From: Leguminivora glycinivorella
Taxonomy: Eukaryota; Arthropoda; Insecta; Lepidoptera; Tortricidae
NCBI RefSeq assembly: GCF_023078275.1
Contig: NC_062975.1
Location: 7,911,141 to 7,975,140, forward strand
Length of the DNA: 64,000 nt
Reading direction: 5' to 3'
The notes beneath the pieces were generated by a model, which saw only the letters and a program-made list of their open reading frames with translations, was not told where the DNA came from and did not search any database. Positions 42,301 to 54,300 of this stretch are shown here, one piece after another. Made by a program: the position numbers and the translations under genes. The first letter of the stretch is position 1. Each line of letters starts with the position of its first letter.

Positions 42301-45300
42301 CAGCCAACAAAAAGTAGAACTTGCGGACAGTGAGGTTCTTAAGCTTCGAGAAGTTGCCAGCAAGTAACCACTGTACGACTGCCCGAGTAGAGTAGTCTCG
42401 AGACTCTCGAGTTCAGCAAGACAAAACCACATGACGTTGAATAGTTTCAGTCACTTACCGCTGCCAGCAAAAAGTCGAAGTTGCAGACAGTGAGGTCCTT
42501 CAGCTTTGAGAAATCGCCGGCAAGAAGTAGGTGTAGCCAAGATTCCTCGACATGGCGCTGTGTGAACGCCGCCGCTGTCCGACTGCCCGAGTGAAATGGC
42601 GTCGAGTCTAGTAGTGCGTCGTCGTCGTCTGCGCAACCTGGTTTAAAAAGCACAATCTCAAGCAGCTCAATCTTTCGTAGCTATCTATATATAATCTTAG
42701 TATAGGACATTACAACATTATTTATGAATAACAAAAAACTGAACTTATTGCCAAATTCTTTATCGAAAAAAAAATGAACTGAGTCTACAAGAGTAATTTC
42801 AAAATTAATAAACTTCCATGAAACATTAAATCACCCAACTTTACGTGAAACATTTCACCCTCTAAAGCACATGTTGCTGCATAATTCATCGAGACATGTA
42901 ATATTTAGGTAGTTGCGAAAGTTGAGCTCCACGCTGGAACGCTATCTGAAGCAGCTAATTCAATTTGCAATCGCGTTGCAAAAATGAAGAACAATTTACT
43001 GATATCGGATTTTCTCTGCTGGCAGTCGGGCTCGAGTATCATGCGAGTCAAAGGAGCTTAGTTAAAGATGTTCAAACGACATTTTAAATGAAAATATACG
43101 TGACTACTTTTTACAGGAGTAAAAGAGCGCAGGTAAATTGAATGTAATGTGGTGAATTAAAAGGGAAATAAATTACACATATGAAACAAAAAGTGACCAA
43201 GGCCTCCAGTGCCTGAGGCTGGAATCGAACCGGCGTACTCTACAATCGCGGCAGATGCCTGTTTCCGTTCGGCTACCCAGGTCACAGCTGCTGAGGTCGA
43301 AATTATCTCTCATATGAGTAAGTAATCTATACAAGGACTCGTAGCACCCTCTGACCATTCTAAGTATACATTATATATTCATTCTGACTGGTTCGATTCC
43401 AGCCTCAGGCACTGGAGGCCTTGGTCACTTTTGCTTTCATATGTGTAATTTATTTCGGTTTTAATGTATATTTATAGACAAGTTGAAATATTTTCAATAG
43501 AATATAATTTGACTTGTGTTAATTAATAATGTGGGTGATTTATTTTGCTGTATATTATTTAATTTAAAATGTATTAATCATAGGTACAATGATATATCTG
43601 TCCACATCCACATTTATTAAAGACACACATGGATCGAACGCGATAAAACAATATTATTACCTTTTAGCCAACTCTTAAAAAATGGTGTATTTTAAAAAAG
43701 TGTACAAAGCGCGAGAACTTAAATTGTTGTATCCACATTTAGATTTATTCTAAAATAGCTTAGTAACGTCCTTCGCAGGCGTTTTTACTGATTTAAGAAC
43801 GCTTTAATCAATGTTTTTAAATTCCGGGCTGAACCTAAACGATTAAAAAATTTAAATTATAACTTGTTATAACGAAACTTTTAATTTCCCAACCAGCAGT
43901 AATCCATTTTTAATTGGGTGGGCTGCTTACCGCCGAGATTAACAGCTTAGCGTACCTTTTTAATTATGGAAGGGAATAATTAGTAACGATCTAATAGCTA
44001 TAGACGCGACAGAGTATAATGAGTGTAACTTGACTCATAACGCAAAATATTGATAAGAAAACTATATATAAGCAAATGCGGGCATCTTTCTCATTAAAGC
44101 ATTATTAGAGAGACATAGTTCCTGACGGCAATGACCACCGTAGCATGCAACAGCCATTGCATGATTCCAGGGTTTGTGATTATCATTGAATAAATTTGGC
44201 TTGTTTATTAGTTTTATTTTATGCTTAGTTTGTCCATACGACGCGTCAAACTACGAATAGGTTAACGCTGCGGGCTGGACAACACTAAGGTAAACGTCCC
44301 AATAGATGACACTGACCCAATGTATGACTATTTCACAGTTTATTTAAAAAAATAAGAAATCGGTTAACAGTATGAACAAGATACAGGACTTAATCGATCG
44401 TCAGCGTTATCTATGAATTTTGTTTAGAATTTGTGAATGATAAGTTTAGTAATTTTTATTTTGTGGGGTAGTTTTTGCAAGGAGGTGCATCTAGCTGGTT
44501 GTGCGTCGTAATTTTTACTAAATCTGTTAAGAAACTGCTTTTGAAAAGTGGAAATAAAAACCAGGATTTTGAAGTTACTGGTAAAACATCATTATAAACT
44601 GTTAGATGATACATTTACTGGGGACGCTATTGCACAACACCCTGCATTTTATGATTAAGCACTGAGACTTGCCACAGGTTGTTCCTTGGGTGGCCCTGAG
44701 TCGATAAAGATCGGGAGGCATTGAGAGCCCCCCTTAATTTAGGAGGGAAGAGGGGGGGAAGGCTGGCGCCGCCGCGCTTCCTTTGAAACCATATTTCTCT
44801 AAAACTATACAAAATAGGGCATGCGATATATCATTTTCGGATAAATGAAGGACGAGGAATTTATTTTTGGAACAAAAAAAATTTATTTTAGAACAAAAAT
44901 ACAAAATAAAATGGGAAAATCTGAAAACGAGATTTTTTTTTATACATATTATTGCACATTTTATGAAAACTGTAATGGTTTTTTCTAAATAAAAAATATT
45001 ATTTAATAGCTACATTTATCTAGTTTTAGAAAATGTATAATTTGTTCTAGAAATATATTATAGGACGAGTGATAAAAAATAATTTACATCGCCCGATAGG
45101 GTGATTTGAATGCTCATTTCAATAAGTTTTGTCAATGATTTCAGGTATAATCACTATTTTTAACACACAAAAGCCGTAATCATTGTAGTTTATGGCTATT
45201 TTAGTGATTAATGTACTTAAAATAAAAAAAAATACAAAATTTTTTAAAAATATTAAAAATGTGATATTTTTTTTTAACATTATCCTATTTTGTTCTTTCT

Positions 45301-48300
45301 ACACAATATATATCTAAAAGCAATAAATATCAATAAAAAGCCACATTTATACAGTTTATAAAAATATATAGTTTGTTATATAAATATATTACGAAACGCG
45401 AGATAAATAATAATGAAAATGAAAATTTTAATGTACATCTTACGTTGCATTATTCGATGAGGTGAGGTAAAGGTACTACCCGCTATGCCACTGCATTAAC
45501 TTCTGAGCATTAACTCCACTGAGTTCGTCTAGTAATACAGAAATATACTTATTCTAATAACGTTTACACATGTAGGTATATCACGACCCAGTACAGAAAA
45601 TTGTAAAAGTCCTATAATATAGTTTATTTTGATTGTAAAATAAAATTGCATGTGACTTATATTGCAAAAAAAATGTCTCAATCACGTTCTCCTCTCCTAA
45701 AGCAGTTCTGCATGCATAGGCTTGAAGATTTTTTAGTTTACTAGCAGAATTTAGTTCCTTTGGGCCCCCTTAAATCGGTTTTACCCATCCATAAAAGATA
45801 AAATAAAAATCGTCATATTCTTCCTTTCAGTATCAATGATAGTTAGTTATTGCGCAATAGTGCCATAAAAAATAAACTAGATTCGTATTAGCATTAAACA
45901 TTAATGATTTTTGAACTAAGACATTGCTTTTGTACAAAGGAGAACCTCAAAAAATGGTCTGACTAGACGAAAACATGTGTATCGGGGCTAGTACTCAAGG
46001 CTCTCAAAAAGTGTAGCTATTTTGAGTTATTCAAATAAAACAACATGAATAGTCTGAATTTAATTATGTATATATCACAACATCCACTGCATAAGCACAT
46101 CAGCTCCGAACATTTAATTTAAAAAGTATTTTTTTACGGTTGCACCTTACGCGGCACTGTTTTTTATTACACCTGCATCCGACAATTTCGAGGCATGTTT
46201 CTGCAGCAACAGGCAACGTTGCGGGCAAGTAGGCTCCCAAATCCCAATTGTTACAGACTTTCGTCCAGCCACAAGTAAAAAATAATGGCAAATTTTGAAT
46301 TGGGTTTAGTTGACCCCATACATGGACACCTTGATATACCTATAACCCTTACAAAAATGGTGCAAGGCAGCTTTTGTCGGTGAAATGCTGTTAATTTGGC
46401 GGTCTTTTTTGGTTAATAACTATTTTCGGCACTCGTTAACCAAAGTACAGGACGCAGATCTGGAATAATAAATATGTCAAGTAAGAATTATCCATAAATT
46501 ATGCAAATCATATAGATAACTACTATTTCACAAGATGTATGTATTAGGATCAGATGTATATATCTGACCTTCTTCTTCTTCTTCCCAGACCTTGTCCCAT
46601 TTACTTGGGGTCGGCCTTCCCTGTTCTCTTCTTCCATAGTGCACGGTTTAGTGGCAGGTTTGCGTCGTCTATCCCTTGCTCTCTCAGGTTTTTCCCCACC
46701 GTCGTCAACCAAGTGGTAGGTGGTCTCCCGCTTCCTCGCGTCGTCGTAGGCATCGCTAAGGCTACATTGACAATATGATCAGGAGGTCGTCTTTGAACAT
46801 GCCCGTACCACCGTAGGCGCTTCTCGACAAGCTTGTCTGTTATCGGTGCAACCTTGAAACTGCCCCTGATATACTGGTTTCGAATCCTATCTAACAGAGT
46901 GACGCCTGCAGACCAACGCAACATACGCATCTCCGTGGTGTGAAGTTTGTTTAGGTGACATTTGTTTGTGGCCCAGCATTCTGACCCATAAAGTACTGCC
47001 GGTCTTATGGCTGCTTTGTAGATGTTACCCTTCACTCTTATGGGCATGCGTTTATCACACATTACGCCAGTAAGTTCACGCCATTTAAGCCATCCAGTGT
47101 TAGTCCTCTGTGTGAGATCAGCGTCAATCCTCCCATCGTTGCTTATAACAGACCCAAGATATTTAAATTGTTCTACAGTGGGCAGAATGGTATTATCGAT
47201 GGTTATCTTGACATCATTTGGATTTGTAGAATCATCAAATATGCAGGACATATGCTCTGTCTTTTTTCGGTTAATTTTAAGGCCATTTGTTTCTAGAGCA
47301 TCGGCCCAGAGATTGAATACGTTTTGCAGTTCTTCGGCTGATTCCGATATCAGGGCAACATCATCCGCATACAAAATATTCCACGGTACCGGCTGCTGAT
47401 GCTTCCTCGTAAGGTAATCCATGGTTACGTTAAACAATAGTGGGCTAAGAGTGGACCCTTGATGCACCCCAGTTCTCAATGCGAAGCTTTTGGTAACTCC
47501 TGCAGGACAGACTATTTGAGTTGAAACATCTCTATACATGTCCCTGATTAAGTCAATGTAGGGTTCCGGAACAAGCTGTGATCTAAGCGCTTCCCATATT
47601 AGATCTCGGGGGATATGGTCAAAGGCTTTTTCCAAATCGATGAAAACCATGTGCAAATTTGTCTTATTTCTCTTTGCTTTCTCGATTAGAATCCTAATGG
47701 CCTGTATAGCATCAGATGTACTTTTGCCAGCTACGAAACCACACTGATTAGGCGTGAGCTCTATTATATTGTTCAATCTGTTGTTAAGAATCCTCTCCCA
47801 GATCTTCAGACTGTGAGACATCAGTTTGATAGCTCTGTAGTTTTCGCACTCTCGTACGTCACCTTTCCCTTTGTAAAAGGGTATAAGATGACTTTTGCGC
47901 CATGAATCTGGTATAGACTGTTCTAGAATCAGCCTATTGTATAAATCTTGCAACCACGAAATCCCATCATTACCCATACTTTTCCAGACCTCGACGGGTA
48001 TTTCGTCTGGTCCGGGAGCTTTATTATTTTTCATTAGCTTTAGAGCTTTGATGATTTCGTCCGTTGTAACTTCCGGGATTGGACCAGATACATGTGGTGG
48101 TTTCGTGTGGTTGCTAGTTCTGGGGTTAGATTTGTTTAAAAGCTTTTCATAGTATTCGACCCACCTATCATTTATATCGCTGTCTTTAGTTAAAAGTTGG
48201 TTATCTTTTCCTTTTATATATTTCACGTTGCTGATATCCTTGCTGTTGTTGTTTCGCGATCTTGCTATTCTGAATATATCGATATCAGTTTTGGCCGACT

Positions 48301-51300
48301 CCAGACTTTCGTAAAATTTTGCATTGGATTTTGCTCGGGATTTAGCTACTTGACGCTTGGCTTCATGTTTGGCTTTTTTATACTCATCGAGATCTGAGCA
48401 CTCTCCTGTAGATTGCCATTTTTTGAACGCATTCTTTTTGGCGTTAATGGCATCTTTTACCTCTATTTGCCACCACTCCGTTTCTTTAAAGGGGCCTTTC
48501 CTATTTCTGGTCCTGCCTAGGTATTTTTCGGCGGTGTCTCTACAGGTAGTCTCGAAATCATTCCACACCTCATCCGTTGTTCTGCTGTTATTTATGGGCT
48601 TAAGATGTTCTACCATGTCATGAATAAATTGTTGACCAGCCTCATCTTTTAGCAATCTCCATTTAATTTTCGAGGTTAATTTATTATTGATTCTTATAGG
48701 TTTGGGTAGCTTATACTTAGTTACTAGAATTCTATGTTGGGTTGTTAATGCTTCGCCGGGTATGACCTTACTGTCTCTATAGCTTCCAAGCTGTCTTTTT
48801 CTGGCCAGTACATAATCCACCTGCGTTGAATGCCCTCCACTGCTATACGTAATAAGATGAGCGTCCTTCTTTTTAAAGTAGGTGTTTACAATTGCTAAGT
48901 TACAACTCGTTGCAAATTGAATAATCCGATCCCCATCAAGGTTTCGGGCGCCATATCCATAACCACCGTGACAACTTTTTGCATTCGTGCTTAGTCTGCC
49001 GACGTGGCCGTTCAGGTCTGCGCCTAGGTGAATATTTTCATCCTTGGGAATGTTATTACTTAGAAGATACAGATCGTCCCAGAAAGCGTCTTTATCGTCC
49101 GCTTTACTATTTGTTTGCGGTGCATAAGCGCAGATAATATTCATGACGGGTTGTTTTTCTAACGCCAGCTTAACTGCCATAAGCCGGTCTGTAACCCTTT
49201 CCACTCCGACTAGTCTTTGGGTCAGTTTCTCCGATAAAGCTATCCCTACGCCGTTTTTGCCGCTGGTGGTTCCGTGATAGATCAATTTGTAGCCATTACC
49301 GATGAGTCTAGATTTGGACCCCTTCCACTTGGTCTCTTGTACACAACATGCGTCGATGCGTCGTCTTTTTAGGACTTCGCTGAGTTCAGTACTCCTTCCA
49401 GTCATAGAACCGAGGTTCCACGTTGCTAATCGCAGTGAATCGCATGTATTGCTCCGACCGTCGCTTAAGGGGGACGCCCTAGTATTAGTGCTCTCTCTCT
49501 TTCTTTGTGCTTTCATGTTTGAACAGGGAAATGAAGATTGGCTGTATGTTTTTACGGCCGGCTGCCGCCTGACGCCAAGACGGTAACCCTCTTGGAGAGT
49601 TTGGGTGCCGCCGTTGGAAGATTCTCATCCGCCGCCAACCCTACTACGTCACCCCGCCTGATGCCGTAGCTCTAGCACAACCTGTTACTCCATCATTTGG
49701 AGTTAGCTTGCTACTAGGATTTGCCCCTTCCACCTGCTCCGCCGTTGTAAATGGACTCCATCTTCGCCTTTGCAGCCGTTGAGGACTTCACCTGTGACCC
49801 TAGGCAAGGGTTCCGTGCTATACCCCACGGGACTGGGTCCCTGACCGAACTCCGCCACCTGCACATTCCGGCCTACTAGAATGTGAGGTGCCCACCCCCA
49901 CGGCAAGGACGCGCCGGTCAGGAGTTACCCCAGTGGATAATAGGGGAGGTGTCCCTATCATCCCTGGGGCCGGGTTAATGGTCTGTTATTAGCACAGACC
50001 AAGGGCAATGTATATATCTGACCTATCATATCAATCGATCATTTCATGTAATATAAATAGTTAAATTCAGACTATATAGGAGTATGTTGTTTAATTTGAA
50101 GTACTCTAAATAACTACACTTTTTGAGAGCTTTGAGTACCTTTACCTCACCTCATCGAATCATACAAGCTGACCCGTACCGTACATCAAGATCGCCCTGC
50201 CACGTCACTTTCATTATTTTTTATCTCGCGTAATATATTTATATAACAAACTATATATTTTTATAAACTGTATAAATGTGGCTTTTTATTGATATTTATT
50301 GCTTTTAGATATATATTGTGTAGAAAGAACAAAATAGGATAATGTTAAAAAAAATTATCACATTTTTAATATTTTTTAAAAATTTTGTATTTTTTTTTAT
50401 TTTAAGTACATTAATCACTAAAATAGCCATAAACTACAATGATTACGGCTTTCGTGTGTTAAAAATAGTGATTATACCTGAAATCATTGACAAAACTTAT
50501 TGAAATGAGCATTCAAATCACCCTATCGGGCGATGTAAATTATTTTTTATCACTCGTCCTATAATATATTTCTAGAACAAATTATACATTTTCTAAAACT
50601 AGATAAATGTAGCTATGAAATAATATTTTTTATTTAGAAAAAACCATTACAGTTTTCATAAAATGTGCAATAATATGTATAAAAAAAAATCTCGTTTTCA
50701 GATTTTCCCATTTTATTTTGTATTTTTGTTCTAAAATACATTTTTTTTGTTCCAAAAATAAATTCCTCGTCCTTCATTTATCCGAAAATGATATATTGCA
50801 TGCCCTATTTTGTATAGTTTTAGAGAAATATGGTTTCAAAGGAAGCGCGGAGGCGCCAGCCTTCCCCCCCTCCTCCCTCCTAAATTAAGGGGGGCTCTCG
50901 ATGCCTCCCGATCTTTATCTACTCAGGGCCACCCAATGAACAACTGTGCCAAGTCTCAGTGCTTAATCATAAAATGCAGGGTTCCCATACAAGACATAGC
51001 AATAGCGTCCCCAGTAATTAAACAATTGATTTAGTAAATTGAAAGTAGCTTATTTTCCTTACTTTAGTATTTTAAAGACATGTTATTCACTGGAACAAAT
51101 TTTTAGATTTTACTAGTGTATGACACCCGCGTCATTCATTGGCACAAAATGTAATTTCACAAGTTTTTATTTTGACAATAAATTAAGGAAGTATAACATA
51201 CGTATAATATACCCTGTAAAAATAAATGTTCTATCTATCACGTGAGTAGTGTCTGACATGGGTGTCATACACTGTTTTACTATGGATATAGAGTGAATGA

Positions 51301-54300
51301 CAGGTACGTATTTACATGTCATTCATTAGGTCTAAAGTATAGTGTCATACACTGGTTACAGATATAGATAAATAAAAGTAAAAATGCCTCCAAACTCTAA
51401 AAATATAGTTTATATGACGTATTAAAGGCATTAGACGAAGTATCGAGAGGGATAGCTGTTGCTACAGCAGCTAATAATTACGGAATTACCGTATCACACT
51501 GTCATACATTAGGACAGCCAATTTTTTTTTTCCATAGTCATATATTGGGACATACGAGTTTTCGCGTGTTATCCATTGGTACAATTTCAGGTCTCAAGGG
51601 AAACTGAAATTATAGAGAAATGTTATTACTATTATACAATGTAATGTTTCACTGACATAAAGGAAGGATTGGTTCATAAATTTGCATACACCAGTAATCT
51701 GTATGGGTGACATAATAAGTAGTTTTCATAGAAAATGTCTCAAATCCCTCCTAATAGTGTCATTCATTGGGACGTTTACCTTATATTTTGACCTCGCGAC
51801 TGCTTTTCATAATTTAAAAACAGTGGGCGCTGCGTGGTTAGCTTAAAGCGTCTCGAGAAAAGAAGATCTACCGCACGAGGGGTAAACTATTAGCAGCTTA
51901 CCAGGCTCCTGTGTTTCCGAAGTATCCGTATCATCAGGGTCCTGCAGGAAGTTGGCAAAGTGTAGTGCAGCCAGATCAGAGTGTGCATCTCTGAGCGCGC
52001 TTTGCACGCGCACGTAACGCCTGCGCGCGCGCGCCCCGGCCGCCGCGGCCCGCCAGCGCCACGTGCTTCGGCCCGACACTACGTTCTCTGCTATTAGAGG
52101 TTCTGAGAATGAAACGAGGTTATTTATGAAGTGACATTACTTTTTTTCTTAAAAATCCGTGAGCTCTGCCTTCCCCTCTGGGAAATAGTCGTGATTGTAT
52201 GTATGTACTTTGTCCTACTCAGGTTTTTTTTTTAATTTACGGCCAATGGTATCGAAAATAAATCGTAAGAAGCCCGATCGTGCAGCGACGGTCGGGCGAG
52301 GGTCCTTGTGTAAAATTGTATCAGCAGTGTTATTAGCGATTTCCATGCATTGTCATGCAATTGTTGCTTTATAAAAATAGCTGCGAGGCTAAAATATAGA
52401 GAGAGAATATGATTTTTAATCACACACACAATACGCAAATAATCAATTAATGTTCAAAAGACTAACATAAAATACATAACACGACAAATGGCCTCATCTC
52501 AGCATATTTCTGGCATTAATGTTTCTTTAAACAAAAAGTCATTTTTGGCAATGTCTTATCGTGCTTTGATCTTATATTTCAAGTATATTAAAGTTCAAAG
52601 CAAGCTGTGTGTGAGCTATGAAACCTGTTAGTGAAATTTCCTACCCCCTAAATTAATTTATCAGTACGAATATCGCGGCAACGCGTGCGTCGCGGAATAC
52701 CTAAATCCACTAATTGGAACAGATGTCGCTTGCAAATTTATGCTTAACTACTACTAACATTCAAAATCATGCTAAAGCTGTGAAATTATAGGCAAATACA
52801 CCGTTAAATTATTTAATATCTTTACGTAAAGTGTCCTTGTTAAATATTTCATAAACTGACACAGAATCCAAAACTTTTAATGTCACAAGATACAGGCTTC
52901 AAAGCTTCTTAGAAAAGTTAACGTCAGATTGTCACTTACTCATCATATATTTGGCGACACATAAAGTAGAAAAGTTAAAGTTGGCATCCTTCAGAGTTAT
53001 GACCGCGTCGCTGTTGCTCGTAGGCATGAGAAGTTCCAGCAACTCGAGCTCCGTGAGGCCGAACTCCGAACAAGTTATATAACCTAAAATCAAGACCAGA
53101 ATTAATTGCATCTAAATAAATTAGGAACACGAGCATGTATAGTATGTGTACAGTGTAGATTAGATTATTTACCTGCTAATTTACTAAAGGCTTTAGATCC
53201 GAAGACGGCTTCTAATTTATCAAAGGCACTGTCTATGTAATCTCCGTAGCTGTTATTCTCTGATGTCTCAGCTATAGCGTCGAGGAGATGGTAGCATTGC
53301 TGCACCTTGAACTTCTCCTTCTGCGCAGGAGTCAGCTGCAGCTGCTCGAGTGGAACTGCGCTCGTGCACACCAGGAACACGTTCCGAGGCAAAGACATCG
53401 GTAACCATGACAACCCTGTCACTATGTCGCACTCCAGCGGATTCACTCTATGCACGTTATCGATAAATATAAGCAAAATCTCATTCTCCATGTCCTCGCA
53501 TCTCCTCAATAAACTTTGAAACCAATTATTAATATACAAAGGATCGAAACTGGCGTCTTTTGGCAAGTAGCCTTCCGGAATGTTCAAGATGATAGATATT
53601 TGTTGGCACATAACTCGCAAAAGTTCCAAATTGTAGGCCGATCTCGGGGTGGAAGCCGAAAACCTTATTATCCTTAGAACAGGCTTGGGGAAAACTTCCT
53701 CACATTTGTAATACAAATGTGTCAATAAAGTACTTTTTCCAGAAGCGTCCGGTCCATAAATTAAGACGGGAGGGTGTCGCGTCCGGTTTTCGTAGTTTTC
53801 TTTTGCGTTGCTTAGTATACTCTTCGCTGCATCCTCGATTTGCTTAACATTTACCTTATACTGACGCCTATGTTCTATACATATTCTAAGATGAGTGATG
53901 TGCTCCAAGAAAACTTCCTGAAACAAAATAGACGGGACGTAGTGAATTTATTGATAAGTTATATCGGCGGCTTTTCAGAGAACTTCAAATTGACTTGATT
54001 GAGTTTAAGCCAAACTTTATCAATTTGTTTACGTTTGGTGGTAATAAATTCTTTGTTCAACAGGGGTTAACCGAGTTGGGTCGGGAATTCCGATAAACTT
54101 AATACGCCTGGCGGCAAAGACAGTAATTAATAATATTTTTCGGGGAATTAAATTTAGCTCCTTTAAGTGATACTAATCAGTCCTATTGCAAAATAAATAA
54201 TCCATCAATCAATTTAGGAAAGTTGTAAATTAGCTTAGCTTAGATACTTTGACAAAATAATTTCTGTTTTTATCAATATTTGGATAGCGTAAAGCATTCT

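Larger units (their letters stand above)
46571..50007 (-). mobile_element. full-length RTE-like non-LTR retrotransposon
   Basis: About 3.44 kb. The 3' end at 46571 carries a short (AAG)n tail (tcttcttcttcttcccagac on the plus strand), and the 5' end at 50007 starts TGCCCTTGGTCTGTGC. It is flanked by a perfect 17-bp target duplication (46554-46570 and 50008-50024, atgtatatatctgacct). It is inserted inside the palindromic DNA element. Confidence 0.93.
44618..51014. mobile_element. large palindromic DNA element with ~0.9-kb inverted arms
   Basis: The ends ctggggacgctattgc (44618) and gcaatagcgtccccag (to 51014) are flanked by TA. The arms 44618-45480 and about 50158-51014 are extended, near-identical inverted repeats. 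They share caaaggaagcgc, ccctattttgtatagtttta, gatgatttcaggtataatca-like words and ctcacctcatcg. The match resumes at 45990-46060 against 50065-50140, so about 510 bp (45478-45989) is extra in the left arm. The centre holds a 3.4-kb RTE insertion; without it the element is about 2.9 kb. No complete transposase is present. Confidence 0.85.

Noticed and set aside
42106..42432. 108-residue minus-strand ORF
   Set aside because: It is the out-of-frame reading of the decayed exon 7 copy plus intron, not a gene.
44010..44280. possible solo LTR (TATA box and poly(A) signal)
   Set aside because: No matching TG...CA ends, no flanking duplication and no second copy seen.
47022..48623. several plus-strand ORFs of 66-125 residues
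   Set aside because: All are antisense shadows of the RTE-like ORF2.
50810..51034. 74-residue plus-strand ORF matching 44627-44812 on the minus strand
   Set aside because: The similarity exists because both lie in the inverted arms of the palindromic element; there is no sign of coding selection.
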